Shown here in pieces: positions 8,048 to 18,094 of a stretch of DNA of 64,000 nt; within the stretch, counting starts at the first letter, position 1, and each line of letters opens with the position of its first letter. This stretch comes from Paenibacillus sp. V4I7 (lineage in GTDB: Bacteria > Bacillota > Bacilli > Paenibacillales > NBRC-103111): the NCBI RefSeq assembly GCF_030817275.1, contig NZ_JAUSZD010000002.1, positions 5,146,001 through 5,210,000 of the forward strand. Direction: 5' to 3'. The notes below the pieces were generated by a model. It was given only the letters and a program-made list of their open reading frames with translations, was not told the DNA's origin and did no database searches. The position numbers and the translations under genes were made by a program.

Positions 8048-9794
8048 CGCCGTTCTCCTTTAAATAAAGTCGAAGTGAACAAACAGTCCCCTCACCAGGA
8101 AGGCTGCTAAACATCACGCCTGATTGCCCCCCGAAATACGCTTTCACCCGTTCGGCTACATTTGTAAGGCCAATGCCCATTCCTTGTGTTTCAGAAATAC
8201 CACTAACAGCTTCGCCTGCAAGTGCTTGCCGCAGTACTGTAAGCGCATCTTCGGAAATACCTGATCCGTTGTCAGACACCTCGATGATAGCGTAATCCTG
8301 CTCCTTGGCAAATCGTATGGCGATTTGCTTGGCCCCTCTTCGCTTCGATAGACCATGAATGATACTATTTTCAACAAGAGGTTGTAAAATAAACCTCGGA
8401 CATTTTAACGTCATCAGCCCTTCTTCAGGGACTATCTCATAGTAAAGATCACTCATCCGAATTTGATGGATGGAGAGGTATCTTTTTACATTGTTCAATT
8501 CATCCTGAAAAGTCGTTTCATCTTGTTTGGACAAACTGTAACGCAAAAGATCCCCAAGGGAATAAGCCATATCCGCAACAGTGGAATCACCACTTGCCCT
8601 GGCCAGCATGCGCATCGTTTCCAGCGTATTATATAAAAAATGGGGCTGGATTTGTGCTTGCAGCATTCTAAACTCAGCTTCTTTCTTCAGCAATTCTACT
8701 TTTTGGACACGGTTTACCAGTTCATCAATTCGATTGATCATGCCATTGTAGTTCAAGATCAGAAACCCGACCTCATCTATTCCTACGCGCCCAGTGTACG
8801 GGTGATATAAGGAATCAGCTTCTACCCGGCGCATATGTCGCGACAATAGAATGAGTCGTTTGGTCAGGGAAGAAACAAAAACGTAATACAGAATGGTCAA
8901 CAAGGCAAGCAATGCAAAGCCTCCCGTTATCCACCAGATCTTATGGCGGAGCAACGTAAACAAGGCATCCTTCTGGTTAATTTCAATAATCTTAAGCCCC
9001 AGTCTCGACAAGTCCGTTGAATTGACAAGCATTTGGTTGCGATCAGTCATAAACGTTTTACTCCAATTCGCAAGTGCGGAAGACTTAATCTCCATTAGTT
9101 GATTTTTGGGAAAAGAATTGTCCATTTTTTGATACACGATGTTGCCATCTTGACTCACCAATAGGATCACATTGTTAGGATGGAGACTCCGAAGCTGATC
9201 GAGGAACTCCTTAAAGAATATGGATTGAACAGTAATTTGAAGTACACCAAGATCGTTAGAGTACGAATCGTTATAAATCTTGTGAAAGTAAGCCAGTGTT
9301 GGTACTTCACCGATGGAATCGATTGTCCATATCCCTTTTTTCGGACCCATTGCCTTCCAATCAGAGGTTTTAATGACATCTTCCAATTCGTGATAAGCCT
9401 TAAAACCGGTAACGTTCAGTAAACGTTCTTCATATTTAGGGTATATGGTAAGATTTCGCACAAGTTTATCTCCAAGATATGAAAATGAAATAGCGGGTAC
9501 GATTTCTTTCAGATAGGCGTAAATTAAATCTCGATCATTGGTGTAGTCTCCTCGCAAAAATTCAATTAAAGCGTTGTTATTCTGATATATCGAGTAAAGT
9601 GATTCGATCTTAACTAGACTAGCGTCAAGATTAACAGCTAATTGTTCAATATTCTGCTGATTAGCTAGTTGGTATTTCGCAATAAACTTATCATTCATCT
9701 GGCTATAAACAAAATAGGCAAAAGTAAGGAACGGAATAATAATCAGAAGAATATAGCCTACAATCATTTTAGTACTCATGCGCATATTCTTCAC
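8019..9794 (-). CDS. YesM-type sensor histidine kinase
   Basis: The 591-residue membrane kinase has an N-terminal transmembrane helix (about 10-32), an extracellular sensing region of some 250 residues, a second helix (about 290-312) and a HAMP linker. The phosphoacceptor segment is 'QIQPHFLYNTLE' near 384, with its conserved His, and an HATPase domain carries the N box 'PLVENSIIHG' and G boxes 'DNGSGI' and 'GIGLTN'. This is the HisKA_5/YesM class that senses extracellular carbohydrate, often through the binding protein of the neighbouring importer. The start may be the GTG at 9794 or the ATG nine bases later. A strong hairpin separates it from the binding-protein gene, so its expression is probably lower. 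Confidence 0.9.
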   Translation of the reverse strand: MKNMRMSTKMIVGYILLIIIPFLTFAYFVYSQMNDKFIAKYQLANQQNIEQLAVNLDASLVKIESLYSIYQNNNALIEFLRGDYTNDRDLIYAYLKEIVPAISFSYLGDKLVRNLTIYPKYEERLLNVTGFKAYHELEDVIKTSDWKAMGPKKGIWTIDSIGEVPTLAYFHKIYNDSYSNDLGVLQITVQSIFFKEFLDQLRSLHPNNVILLVSQDGNIVYQKMDNSFPKNQLMEIKSSALANWSKTFMTDRNQMLVNSTDLSRLGLKIIEINQKDALFTLLRHKIWWITGGFALLALLTILYYVFVSSLTKRLILLSRHMRRVEADSLYHPYTGRVGIDEVGFLILNYNGMINRIDELVNRVQKVELLKKEAEFRMLQAQIQPHFLYNTLETMRMLARASGDSTVADMAYSLGDLLRYSLSKQDETTFQDELNNVKRYLSIHQIRMSDLYYEIVPEEGLMTLKCPRFILQPLVENSIIHGLSKRRGAKQIAIRFAKEQDYAIIEVSDNGSGISEDALTVLRQALAGEAVSGISETQGMGIGLTNVAERVKAYFGGQSGVMFSSLPGEGTVCSLRLYLKENGDAEVNDRRR

Positions 9795-9818
9795 GGCTCC
9801 GTTTCCAAAAAATGAACG

Positions 9819-9869
9819 AACTCATACGGAATGATAGACCATCCAATATGGCTACATTCCGTATGAGTT
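9819..9869 (-). terminator. Strong hairpin between binding protein and kinase genes
   Basis: A perfect 15-base inverted repeat (AACTCATACGGAATG at 9819-9833 and its complement at 9855-9869) with a 21-base loop lies directly after the binding-protein stop. On the minus strand it is followed by CGTTCATTTTTT. It probably terminates most transcripts there and lets a fraction read into the kinase and regulator genes. Confidence 0.65.
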
Positions 9870-9880
9870 TATATGATCTC

Positions 9881-11473
9881 TTATTTTGCTTTCGTCAAAC
9901 TATCGTACTTTTCCTTCAACGGTCCGTACTGCTTTGTGGCCCACGCTTCCAATTTAGCGATACCGATTTTTTCAGCCTTGCTCAGCATGTCATCGTACGC
10001 TTTTGCGGCTTCCGCCTCCGATTTCGAAAGATACACTTTCGTGACTTCCGTTTTCACCATATTATCGATATTAGCCCGAATAATCTGCTCCGGAGAATCG
10101 GTATCCGGATTAATCATGCCGATCGCCGGGTTATATTTCGTAATTTTGGAGTAGGCTTCCCCTTGACGCGTCGTTTCCGAGCCTTTCTTGTAGGAGCCTA
10201 AAGCCATGCCAACACCGCTCTCCGTTGGCACGCCCCACCAGTAAACACCTTTCTTCTTGAGAATTTCAATATTTTGGACATCATAATTAAATTCTGGATA
10301 TCCTGCTGCGTTCCAGGTCCAATCCTTATCTTTAATTCCCCACTCCGCTGTTCTCCACCCATCTTCCGAAAATAAGTATTTGAGAAGCCTCACGGTCGCC
10401 TCGACATTCTTATTGTTCTTGGTTACGTACATTCCCAGTCCGCCGGTTCCGGTACTGATGATGGATGCGTTCGGTCCGAGCGGCTCCGCGAGTTGAACGA
10501 ACTTGAGATTTTTATCTTTTGAGTCTGCATTGAGGCGGTCCGCAGCGGAATAGGTCCATGTGTAAGCAAAGCCTTTGCCGGCGAGCACCATTTGCTCGGT
10601 CTCCGACTCGTTCTTATACGCGAAATTTTCCGACGTGACAAAGCCGTTGCGATACAAACTGTTCATATAAAGCATCGACTTGCGTACCTCATCCTGTCTG
10701 AGATAATATTCAATCTTGCCGTTCTTGTCGACAAACCCACCCTGAGCGCCGAATTGCGTATCAAAAAAAGGTCTTAGCCAATTCGGGTTCAAGATTAATG
10801 GCGTCATTTCCGGGTGCTTAGCTTTAACATCGGCGAAAACCTTATTGAGGTCGTCAATCGATTTGATAGCTGGATTTCCGATTTCCTCCAAAATATCTTT
10901 GCGCATAGCAAGTCCCGGAACCATCATATGTGCGTAAGGATTGGCTTTCCATTCAGCTTCCGTTGAGAAATCATTGCGGATGGCGTAATAATTGCCATCA
11001 GTTACGGTACTAACCAGCTCTTTAATCGGATCAAATTTTACATCCGGAGCGTACTTCGGAAAAATTTGATTGTACGGAAGACTAAGTTTTGCATCTGACA
11101 TGAGTTTGAAGTTGAAAGACACCACGATATCTGGCAGATCACCGGAGGCCGTCATCAAAGCCAGTTGCTTGTCATCGGTAGCAACAGTGACTTTTGGCTT
11201 CACACAGGTTGCTTTTGTAATCGCTTCCGGAATTTCGCCCGACCATTCCTGGAACGGATACCACGTGGCATCGACGAACATATTTAGCTCGACAGGTGAT
11301 GTACAGGGACTTGGATTCTCGCTTGTACCAACAGCGGTTTTGGTGGCCGCTGGAGTACTACTCACTGATGAATTTCCCCCATTATCCGTACTCGTGCTGC
11401 AGCCTGCAAGCACACCCCCTATCAGAAGCGGAGCGACTACCATTTTGGTGATCCTTTCGATTCGTTTTTTCAT
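9881..11473 (-). CDS. Extracellular sugar-binding lipoprotein (LplA type)
   Basis: The 530-residue protein begins at the ATG at 11473, preceded by GAAGGGGGAAAG. It has a lipoprotein signal peptide ending in the lipobox 'LAGC' near residue 25, followed by a Ser/Thr/Gly-rich tether. The rest is a type-1 extracellular solute-binding fold of the LplA/YtcQ group, which delivers oligosaccharides to CUT1-type permeases. It is the third gene after the two permeases, and no ATPase is encoded here. A shared MsmX-type ATPase elsewhere is usual for this group. The substrate is unknown; the neighbouring GH95-type enzymes suggest fucosylated or galactosylated oligosaccharides, which is inference. Confidence 0.9.
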   Translation of the reverse strand: MKKRIERITKMVVAPLLIGGVLAGCSTSTDNGGNSSVSSTPAATKTAVGTSENPSPCTSPVELNMFVDATWYPFQEWSGEIPEAITKATCVKPKVTVATDDKQLALMTASGDLPDIVVSFNFKLMSDAKLSLPYNQIFPKYAPDVKFDPIKELVSTVTDGNYYAIRNDFSTEAEWKANPYAHMMVPGLAMRKDILEEIGNPAIKSIDDLNKVFADVKAKHPEMTPLILNPNWLRPFFDTQFGAQGGFVDKNGKIEYYLRQDEVRKSMLYMNSLYRNGFVTSENFAYKNESETEQMVLAGKGFAYTWTYSAADRLNADSKDKNLKFVQLAEPLGPNASIISTGTGGLGMYVTKNNKNVEATVRLLKYLFSEDGWRTAEWGIKDKDWTWNAAGYPEFNYDVQNIEILKKKGVYWWGVPTESGVGMALGSYKKGSETTRQGEAYSKITKYNPAIGMINPDTDSPEQIIRANIDNMVKTEVTKVYLSKSEAEAAKAYDDMLSKAEKIGIAKLEAWATKQYGPLKEKYDSLTKAK

Positions 11474-11555
11474 TTTCTTTCCCCCTTCATAATAACTTCT
11501 TATTTTCAAGCACTCTGATTGACATCCAAATAAGAGTGCTATAAAAATATTGCTT

Positions 11556-12437
11556 TCAACCCTTGACGGAACCAAGCATTATACCCGATACGAAATGCTT
11601 TTGCAGAAACGGGTACACGCCGAGAATGGGAACGATCGATATAACCATGGCGGTGGCCTGAATAGAAAATGGTGTGACGCTCGATCGCGACATGGCGGCC
11701 ATCTGCGCTTCTCCGGAAGGGACCATCGACTGATTAATGACTTGCATCATTCGATAGGTAAGCGTACGCAAGTCCTCGTCCTGTACGAAATAAGCGGAAT
11801 CAAGCCATGAGTTCCACTGTCCTGAGCCTAAGAATAGACTCATCGTCGCAAGCAGCGGCATAGAAACCGGAAGTATGATCTTTGTGAAAATGCGAATTTC
11901 AGAGGCGCCATCCATACGTGCCGATTCCCCAAGTTCATCGGGAATTTCCCTAAAAAAGGAGATCGCGATTAGCAGGAAAAACAGATTCAGCATGCTCGGA
12001 ATGACATAAACACCAAATGTATTAATCAGTTTAAGGCTCTTTAAAACGATATAGTAGGAGATCAATCCGCCGGAGAAGTTCATGGATACGATTACAATTA
12101 AGAAATAGCTTCTCCTGAAAATCAGATCTCTCTTGGACAGTCCATAAGCAACTAAACAAGTAAAGAGAACGGCAAGCGATGTCCCTATGACAGTTCGAAG
12201 CACCGAGATACCCAATGATTTAATCCACTTCGGATTTTCGAGGAAATAGAGATAGTTACCGAGCGTGAAGCTTCTCGGCCATAGATACATGCCTCCGGCG
12301 GCTGTATCGGTGCCGGCGTTAAACGTGATCAACAAAATGTAATAGAACGGATATACCGTAACAAAAACGATGATGACTAGGACGACCGCTATAATGGAAT
12401 CCAGTACGCGATCCTCGACTGTTTTTCTTCTGCGCAA
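11556..12437 (-). CDS. Carbohydrate ABC permease (LplC/YtcP type)
   Basis: This 293-residue inner-membrane subunit has six predicted transmembrane helices and the permease 'EAA'-like loop near 'LGESARMDGASEIRIFTKIILP', where the ATPase docks. It resembles the LplC/YtcP branch of MalG-type permeases. Translation starts at a TTG at 12437 with the very strong site GGAGGTGATCC in front. It lies 29 bases downstream of the partner permease and 82 bases ahead of the binding-protein gene, so the three form one transport operon. Confidence 0.92.
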   Translation of the reverse strand: MRRRKTVEDRVLDSIIAVVLVIIVFVTVYPFYYILLITFNAGTDTAAGGMYLWPRSFTLGNYLYFLENPKWIKSLGISVLRTVIGTSLAVLFTCLVAYGLSKRDLIFRRSYFLIVIVSMNFSGGLISYYIVLKSLKLINTFGVYVIPSMLNLFFLLIAISFFREIPDELGESARMDGASEIRIFTKIILPVSMPLLATMSLFLGSGQWNSWLDSAYFVQDEDLRTLTYRMMQVINQSMVPSGEAQMAAMSRSSVTPFSIQATAMVISIVPILGVYPFLQKHFVSGIMLGSVKG

Positions 12438-12466
12438 AATGGATCACCTCCTTTTTTCTTGTCGAA

Positions 12467-13408
12467 CTAGAACAATCCAGTTCCCGACACACGCTTGGCA
12501 ATCGCGTTGCTGGTGAAAATCAGCATGACCGAAATAACGGATTGCATCAAATCAATTGCGGTTGCGAACGAGAATCTTCCTTGCGCAAGCCCTATCGTGA
12601 AAGCGTAGGTCTGAATGATCTGAGACTTCTCGCTGTTTAATGTATTGCCGAGCAGCATCGCCTGTTCAAAATTCGATCCGACTAAGCCGCCGCCTAGCAT
12701 GCTGCCAATTGTCAGAATCAAAACAACGATGCTTGCGTTCTTCAGCCCGGGCAGCGTAATATAGAGAATTCGCTTAAGCCGCCCCGCCCCATCGATTTCC
12801 GCAGCCTCATAGAGTGAAGGATCGATACCGGCAAGTGCCGCAAGAAAGATAATCGTCCACCATCCGGCCTCTTTCCAGATGGCCGTAGAAACTGCGAGTC
12901 CCCAGAAGGCATCCGGGTTCGTCAGAATGTCGAGCGGTTTATCCACAAGATGGAGCGATTGCAATAGGTAGTTAATGATGCCGAAACCGCTTGAGAAGAA
13001 CGAATAAGCAATGCCGGTTACAACTACCCAGGAAACAAAATGAGGCAAGTAACTGACCGTCTGGACGAACCGTTTGAGGAATACATGCTTCACTTCACTG
13101 AGCAGAATGGCAAACAAAATCGGGATTGGGTAGGAAAAGATGATTTTTAACAAGCTTAAAACCAGAGTATTGCGCACTAGCATCGGAAAATTGTAATCAT
13201 TAATTAACTCTTTGAAGTGGGTAAGCCCAGCCCACGAGCTTGTAAAAATACCTTCAATTCCTGTCGATATTTTATAATTCTTGAACGCAATAATAATTCC
13301 AAACATCGGAATGTAACTAAAAATCAATAGGAACACAAGCCCGACCCAGACAAATAGCTGAAAAGGCAGCTGATTTTGAAAGCGTTTTAGAAATACGTCA
13401 TTGTTCAT
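12467..13408 (-). CDS. Carbohydrate ABC permease (LplB/YtcO type)
   Basis: This is the first gene of the importer operon. The ATG at 13408 follows GGTGGTGATAG and gives about 313 residues. The protein begins with a cytoplasmic tail and a first helix rich in aromatic residues, continues with five more helices, and carries the docking loop 'LYEAAEIDGAGRLKRILYITLP'. This is the LplB branch of MalF-type permeases. With the second permease it forms the membrane channel for the sugar delivered by the lipoprotein. Regulation is probably by the YesMN-type pair at the end of the operon or by the divergent AraC regulator. Confidence 0.92.
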   Translation of the reverse strand: MNNDVFLKRFQNQLPFQLFVWVGLVFLLIFSYIPMFGIIIAFKNYKISTGIEGIFTSSWAGLTHFKELINDYNFPMLVRNTLVLSLLKIIFSYPIPILFAILLSEVKHVFLKRFVQTVSYLPHFVSWVVVTGIAYSFFSSGFGIINYLLQSLHLVDKPLDILTNPDAFWGLAVSTAIWKEAGWWTIIFLAALAGIDPSLYEAAEIDGAGRLKRILYITLPGLKNASIVVLILTIGSMLGGGLVGSNFEQAMLLGNTLNSEKSQIIQTYAFTIGLAQGRFSFATAIDLMQSVISVMLIFTSNAIAKRVSGTGLF

Positions 13409-13794
13409 AACTATCACCACCCTCTAAATTTTTGTATGTCTATAATTACCTTTATGTCTAAATTATAATTTGAAGGGTGCCTACGATGATACGGTTCATT
13501 TCCAAGATAAGTGTGCCTATTTTAAAGCTTTAAATACCTGAAATTGCCGTTCCTAATCCATTTCCGGACAGTTCATATCCAATCATTCGTTTAAAGGGAA
13601 AACTTCACCCAAAGAGAGGAACATCTTTAAGGTGAAGTCTACCAAAGACAAACTGAATACCAAGTTGAAATTTTTGGTATTGTTAAGTACAAGCTTGCGT
13701 TAAGCTTGTTGAACACACATAATAAAATTAAAAGGCTGCTTGAAATCTTCTTACGAAACAATTTAAAGAATCTGCAAAAGGGGGGATTGGTCAA
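13409..13794. promoter_or_regulatory. Divergent regulatory region of importer and AraC gene
   Basis: The 386 bases separate divergent genes. On the minus strand a TATAAT at 13462-13467 is well placed for the importer operon but has no good -35 box, as expected for an activator-dependent promoter. Inverted repeats lie at about 13578-13617 (ACTTCACC/GGTGAAGT) and 13693-13712 (CAAGCTT/AAGCTTG). Either could be an operator or a transcript hairpin. Confidence 0.45.
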
Positions 13795-14691
13795 GTGGAG
13801 CTCCCAAAAGTTAATGTCGAAAATATGAACGTTAAGATTTCGTTAGGCGGTTTATTGTTAAACGTTTTGTATATCAGATTCGGGGTCTTTTATCAATCCT
13901 TTCTCGAACACAGCCATAGCATGAAAAGCTACGAACTGCATTATATTCCTCAGGGACAGGGAATCTTGGTAGCAAACGGCCGAAATTATCCGATACATCC
14001 TGGCACTCTTTATATGACTGGCCCAGATATTGCGCACGAGCAAATCACGGTTCTCTCCGACCCTATGGCGGAATACTGCATATGCTTTGAAGTGTTGGCC
14101 AATAACATTAACGATGATCCGGATCTTTCCTCTATAGCAAACCAATTCGTTCAAACAACTTTTTGGTTCGGTCAGGACAAGCAGAATTTGTTGCCATTGT
14201 TCGAGCAACTCTCCTATGAAACAACCAATCAATATATCGGCTACTACCTGACGGTTCAACATATTATCGAGCAGATCGTCATCAAGCTGGTCAGAAACTA
14301 CACAAACAGTGTTCTGACCTCCTCTGCTATGCCGCTTAAAACCTTAGACGACGAGAGAGTCGTTATCATTGAAAATAGTTTTTTATACAACTATGATGAT
14401 TTAACTATACAGAAGCTCGCTCAAAAACTGGGACTAAGTGTGAGACAGACGGAGAGAACCATTCAACAGTATTATGGCCAATCGTTTACGCAAAAAAAGA
14501 CCCAAGCAAGAATGACGGCTGCCGTTCACCTTCTTATTACAACCTCAATGACCATTAGTGAAATAGCGCGACATGTCGGTTTTTCTTCATTGGAACATTT
14601 TTGTACTGCTTTTAAGAAATACTACAATACCTCGGCAGGTGAGTTTCGCTCCTTGCGCAAGCCCTTTGATCACAATGTGACATGTCATTGA
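13795..14691 (+). CDS. AraC-family regulator with cupin-like sensor
   Basis: The 298-residue protein has an N-terminal cupin-like ligand-binding part (about residues 25-110, with 'YIPQGQGILVANGRNYPIHPGTLY' typical of the fold) and a C-terminal AraC double helix-turn-helix (about 195-290; motifs 'IQKLAQKLGLSVRQTERTI' and 'ISEIARHVGFSSLEHF'). It starts at the GTG at 13795 with AAAGGGGGG upstream. It is transcribed away from the importer operon and toward the GH95-like gene, so it is a good candidate regulator for one or both. The ligand is unknown. Confidence 0.88.
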   Translation: MELPKVNVENMNVKISLGGLLLNVLYIRFGVFYQSFLEHSHSMKSYELHYIPQGQGILVANGRNYPIHPGTLYMTGPDIAHEQITVLSDPMAEYCICFEVLANNINDDPDLSSIANQFVQTTFWFGQDKQNLLPLFEQLSYETTNQYIGYYLTVQHIIEQIVIKLVRNYTNSVLTSSAMPLKTLDDERVVIIENSFLYNYDDLTIQKLAQKLGLSVRQTERTIQQYYGQSFTQKKTQARMTAAVHLLITTSMTISEIARHVGFSSLEHFCTAFKKYYNTSAGEFRSLRKPFDHNVTCH

Positions 14692-14729
14692 AGACAAACG
14701 GTAATAAATTGTACAACTCGAACATCGCA

Positions 14730-17441
14730 TCAATTGGACAAAATAAATACAACTGTAACGTCTATACCAGAATTCAGCGTTAAGCGAATATGTTTACCAA
14801 ATTCATCGTCAAGCGCCTCTACTTCTTGGGCGTTAACCATTGCTTTTGTCCAAGGAATACCCACTTTTACTTTTACTTCATTTTGATTTACAACTGATTT
14901 TAATGTAACACATGCAATGTTAGTGTCCCAAAATAACCCTCTAACCTCTACCCGGGTCCTTGCCATTAATCCTTTTATTGACCCTGATTTCCATTCAGAG
15001 GGCAGCGCCGGAAGTATTTCAATTTCACCTGTATTGGAAAATAGCAGCGCTTCATTTACTGCCCCCACAGTACCAAATAATGTATCCGTACAATAGCAGT
15101 CGTTTCTTCTGTTTGTGTCATGGTCTGTCATCAAGGAAGTGTAATAACCGGAATCCATCATCATCGGCAGAAGGGACGAGACGACCCCGTCGCCGTTTTT
15201 TAACCTGGCATAGACCAGCGCCTTATGCATCCAGCCGTGCCCCGCCGTCGCGTCTCCTGTATTGTATTTATTTCTGTTTTCAACCGCGATAATTGCTGCT
15301 TCCGTTAACTCCGTATTGTTCTGCGTTTCGTACGCAGGCCAAGCCGGATAGAGATGGCTTAAATGGCGGTGGTTGTTGTTTTCCGTATATTCACTCATTG
15401 CCCATTCGCGTAAAGCGCCGTCTTTGTCAACCTTATAATCCGGCATTAGTCCTAACAATGCTTCCCATTTGGCAACAGCAGTTTCATATCCGTCGCGCTT
15501 TACTGCTTTTTCCATGGATATGACCATATGCAGTCCATCCCGCGCCGCAGAAATATCCATCGTGGCATTTGCCGTAATCGTACTGTTGTAACCGATCGGG
15601 TTATTCTCTGGAGAGTAGGTAGGGATAAGCAAATATTTCTCGCCTGGATTTAACGCAGTTTTGCCTTTCTCATAGCACGCATTACCGTTTATATCCGTAT
15701 AGTATTCCGGCGTACATAGCTGCTCCCAGAAATTAGCCTGCTTTGTCAGCAGCGGAAGTAAAATATCCTTTTCCAAATCTAGAAATCCATTTTCGATCAA
15801 TTGACTGAATTCTTCATCCGTCAGCCCACCGTCCTTTATACTGAGAAGCGGTTTCAGATCATGAATTCTCATGTTGTCTTTGATCGGAATCTGCCCATTG
15901 CCGTAACACTGCCAATACTCGAAGATCGGGAGCAGACACCAGCTCGCTCCGGCATTCCAATATTCAAACGGATAGTCATTGTCGTATTCCACATGCATTG
16001 CGCGGTCGATGTCCGAGTTTACCGACACCTGCAGGGCATCATGCATCCCGTAGGCCATTCGCGCATTGTATTCGAAGTCGGGCGTGTTTCTCAAGAAGAA
16101 AGTGATGTATCCAAGCTGCGCTTGCGTGAAATGGCCTGTATTCATCGGAGAAACCTGTAAATTCACATTGGCGTCAAGCGTATAGATACCTCGCCAGCCA
16201 GGATTCCACTCCCCGGTCCACATCCCATACAAGCGCGGAGCGCTTGAACCGCTGCAGCATAGTAAGGCATATCGTCCCTGGTTGTACACCTGCTCCATAA
16301 AAGCATGATTGATTCTAGTTTTTGATGCCTTTTGCGCGTTGATTAGCGTTACGTTGTCAGCGCTCTTGTCATCCTCGTCGCCTGTAAGAGTAAATTGTGC
16401 AGCGTTAAATTCTGCGGAATGCTTTAGGGCGTGAGGCGTGAGGGCAGCTTGATAATCGAATTTACCATAGGCATCTTTATATTTTTCAGCGACCGCATTC
16501 ATGTTCTGAAATAAATTGTCTACGATAGCGTATTGCGTCATTCCGGCAAAATCTTCGGTTTTGCCCATATCAAATGTCCTGTTCGATTGCGTAATTAAAT
16601 ATACGGCTTCGGCGTCGATCACTTGGATCGCAGGATTCTGTTCCATTCCTACATTCATCGGTTCATTCGTGTCAGCGAGCAGTACTCTCTTCTTGGATCC
16701 ATTAACAACAATAATCTGCGTCAGACCTGCATACCCACCATTGCTCAGCTCGCTGTCCTGATAGGATGGGTAATGGGCAACCTGCGCGATATATGCCGCA
16801 CTCGGTTCCACAAGCTTTTTGTATTGAAGCGCCGTCAGCTCAGACATACCATCCCTCGATTTGTACATGCTCGAAATGTCATCAATGGAGATGATCATAT
16901 TGATCTTAGCGCCTTCTGAGGATTGTGAGATCTTCGTAATCGAAACATTGTCTTCTCTGGATGTAAACGAGGTTCGGATCCACTCGCCAAATTCATCGGT
17001 GTATCGTACTCCGGTTTCGGCTGTTTCATAATTCGTCCATCTCTCATAATCAGACACGGCTCCCTTATCAGTCACGCCTAATCTGAGCTGGTGTCCCGGA
17101 TGATAACTATAAAAATAGGTTCTTACCCTCGTTTTACCGTCAGGAAAAGTAATCTTCCATTGATCGTTTTGTTTAAAAACATTCCATCTGGCATCAGCAA
17201 GCTGCCCCGTTAATTCTCCTGGAATCGCTCTTGGATCTCGAGACGGATAGTTGAACCACATATTTTGAAAAATAAAGCTGTCCGTATAAGGCGATCCTGA
17301 CGTGATATACCCATTTTCGCCATTTCCACTAATCATGCCTTCCCGCCACGCTAATCCGGGATTTGTTGTTGCCACTTCTTTATAGGTGTTAGCGTAATTG
17401 CCTTTTTCGTACATTCGTGTAATTTCCGATATTTTAGTCAT
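14730..17441 (-). CDS. Divergent GH95-like glycoside hydrolase
   Basis: The 903-residue cytoplasmic protein shares the GH95 plan but is only a distant relative of the enzyme at 0.5-2.9 kb. The Asn-Val-Asn pair in 'LDANVNLQ' near residue 424 corresponds to the water-positioning asparagines of GH95. A Ser-Pro-Glu near 610 may hold the general acid, 'NNHRHLSHLYP' near 685 matches the conserved His stretch, and an Asp near 782 takes the place of the last catalytic Asp. It ends with the GH95-like segment 'LPALPSEWKSGSIKGLMAR'. The ATG at 17441 follows AGGGGGAATAGC. It converges with the AraC regulator and lacks a signal peptide. Alpha-fucosidase or alpha-galactosidase activity is likely but not proven. 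Confidence 0.8.
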   Translation of the reverse strand: MTKISEITRMYEKGNYANTYKEVATTNPGLAWREGMISGNGENGYITSGSPYTDSFIFQNMWFNYPSRDPRAIPGELTGQLADARWNVFKQNDQWKITFPDGKTRVRTYFYSYHPGHQLRLGVTDKGAVSDYERWTNYETAETGVRYTDEFGEWIRTSFTSREDNVSITKISQSSEGAKINMIISIDDISSMYKSRDGMSELTALQYKKLVEPSAAYIAQVAHYPSYQDSELSNGGYAGLTQIIVVNGSKKRVLLADTNEPMNVGMEQNPAIQVIDAEAVYLITQSNRTFDMGKTEDFAGMTQYAIVDNLFQNMNAVAEKYKDAYGKFDYQAALTPHALKHSAEFNAAQFTLTGDEDDKSADNVTLINAQKASKTRINHAFMEQVYNQGRYALLCCSGSSAPRLYGMWTGEWNPGWRGIYTLDANVNLQVSPMNTGHFTQAQLGYITFFLRNTPDFEYNARMAYGMHDALQVSVNSDIDRAMHVEYDNDYPFEYWNAGASWCLLPIFEYWQCYGNGQIPIKDNMRIHDLKPLLSIKDGGLTDEEFSQLIENGFLDLEKDILLPLLTKQANFWEQLCTPEYYTDINGNACYEKGKTALNPGEKYLLIPTYSPENNPIGYNSTITANATMDISAARDGLHMVISMEKAVKRDGYETAVAKWEALLGLMPDYKVDKDGALREWAMSEYTENNNHRHLSHLYPAWPAYETQNNTELTEAAIIAVENRNKYNTGDATAGHGWMHKALVYARLKNGDGVVSSLLPMMMDSGYYTSLMTDHDTNRRNDCYCTDTLFGTVGAVNEALLFSNTGEIEILPALPSEWKSGSIKGLMARTRVEVRGLFWDTNIACVTLKSVVNQNEVKVKVGIPWTKAMVNAQEVEALDDEFGKHIRLTLNSGIDVTVVFILSN

Positions 17442-17498
17442 GCTATTCCCCCTGATCTGCTCGCTATGGTATTTATTATATCTGGCAGGGGAAGGTTC

Positions 17499-18092
17499 AT
17501 GAATCGTTCAGAGCGACGTAAAAGAAAGCAAATATGTCGCAATTTAGCAGGCAGTGGGGTCAGTGCCACACATTCTCCTTTAATTTATGAGGAAGAACGC
17601 CGACATCAGCTACTTAGGTTACCAGAGCAAGCACTCTATAAGATGGGAGAAGATCTTTCCTTCATACGTGAATCAGCAGATCAGCGAACGTTTTTTCTGG
17701 AATTTGATGTTCAAGAAGAAGGTGGCGCCAAGCGAAAAAAGCGTGTCATTAAGGAAAAACATTTAGCTGAACCTATTATTGCAAAAATTGTTGAAGTTGT
17801 TAATTCATATCGCACATCTCAAAATTATGAATACAATATAAGTCCTCCACATTGGAAAACTCACGAGGCTCTGACTAATCGTCTCCGTCAAGGTGAAAAC
17901 TTTCTTTAAAGGAATTACCAGGAGATTAAAACCAGTAGATGATTATCATTATTCGATTATGAAACAACTCCGCACTTTTATTGAAGTACCTGAAGCTGAT
18001 AAGAGTATTAATCCGGAGAAAAAAAGAATTCCGAAATCAGACTGGACAGAAGCTTATCTTTATAATGGGAATGGTTCAGACTCAAAACGCCG
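17499..18092 (+). pseudogene. Unknown basic protein, frameshifted and cut by intron debris
   Basis: I do not recognise this gene. The ATG at 17499 has AGGGGAAGG in front and opens a strongly charged, Arg/Lys-rich frame that ends at 17909 within a T run (codons for 'RQGENFL'). One base fewer there joins it smoothly to the next frame, which begins 'KGITRRLKPVDDYHY' and continues to about 18090. A single-base frameshift is therefore likely. From about 18095 on the sequence belongs to a group II intron fragment on the other strand, so the natural C-terminus is lost. The first frame starts only 58 bases from the divergent GH95-like gene. Confidence 0.4.
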
Positions 18093-18094
18093 TC

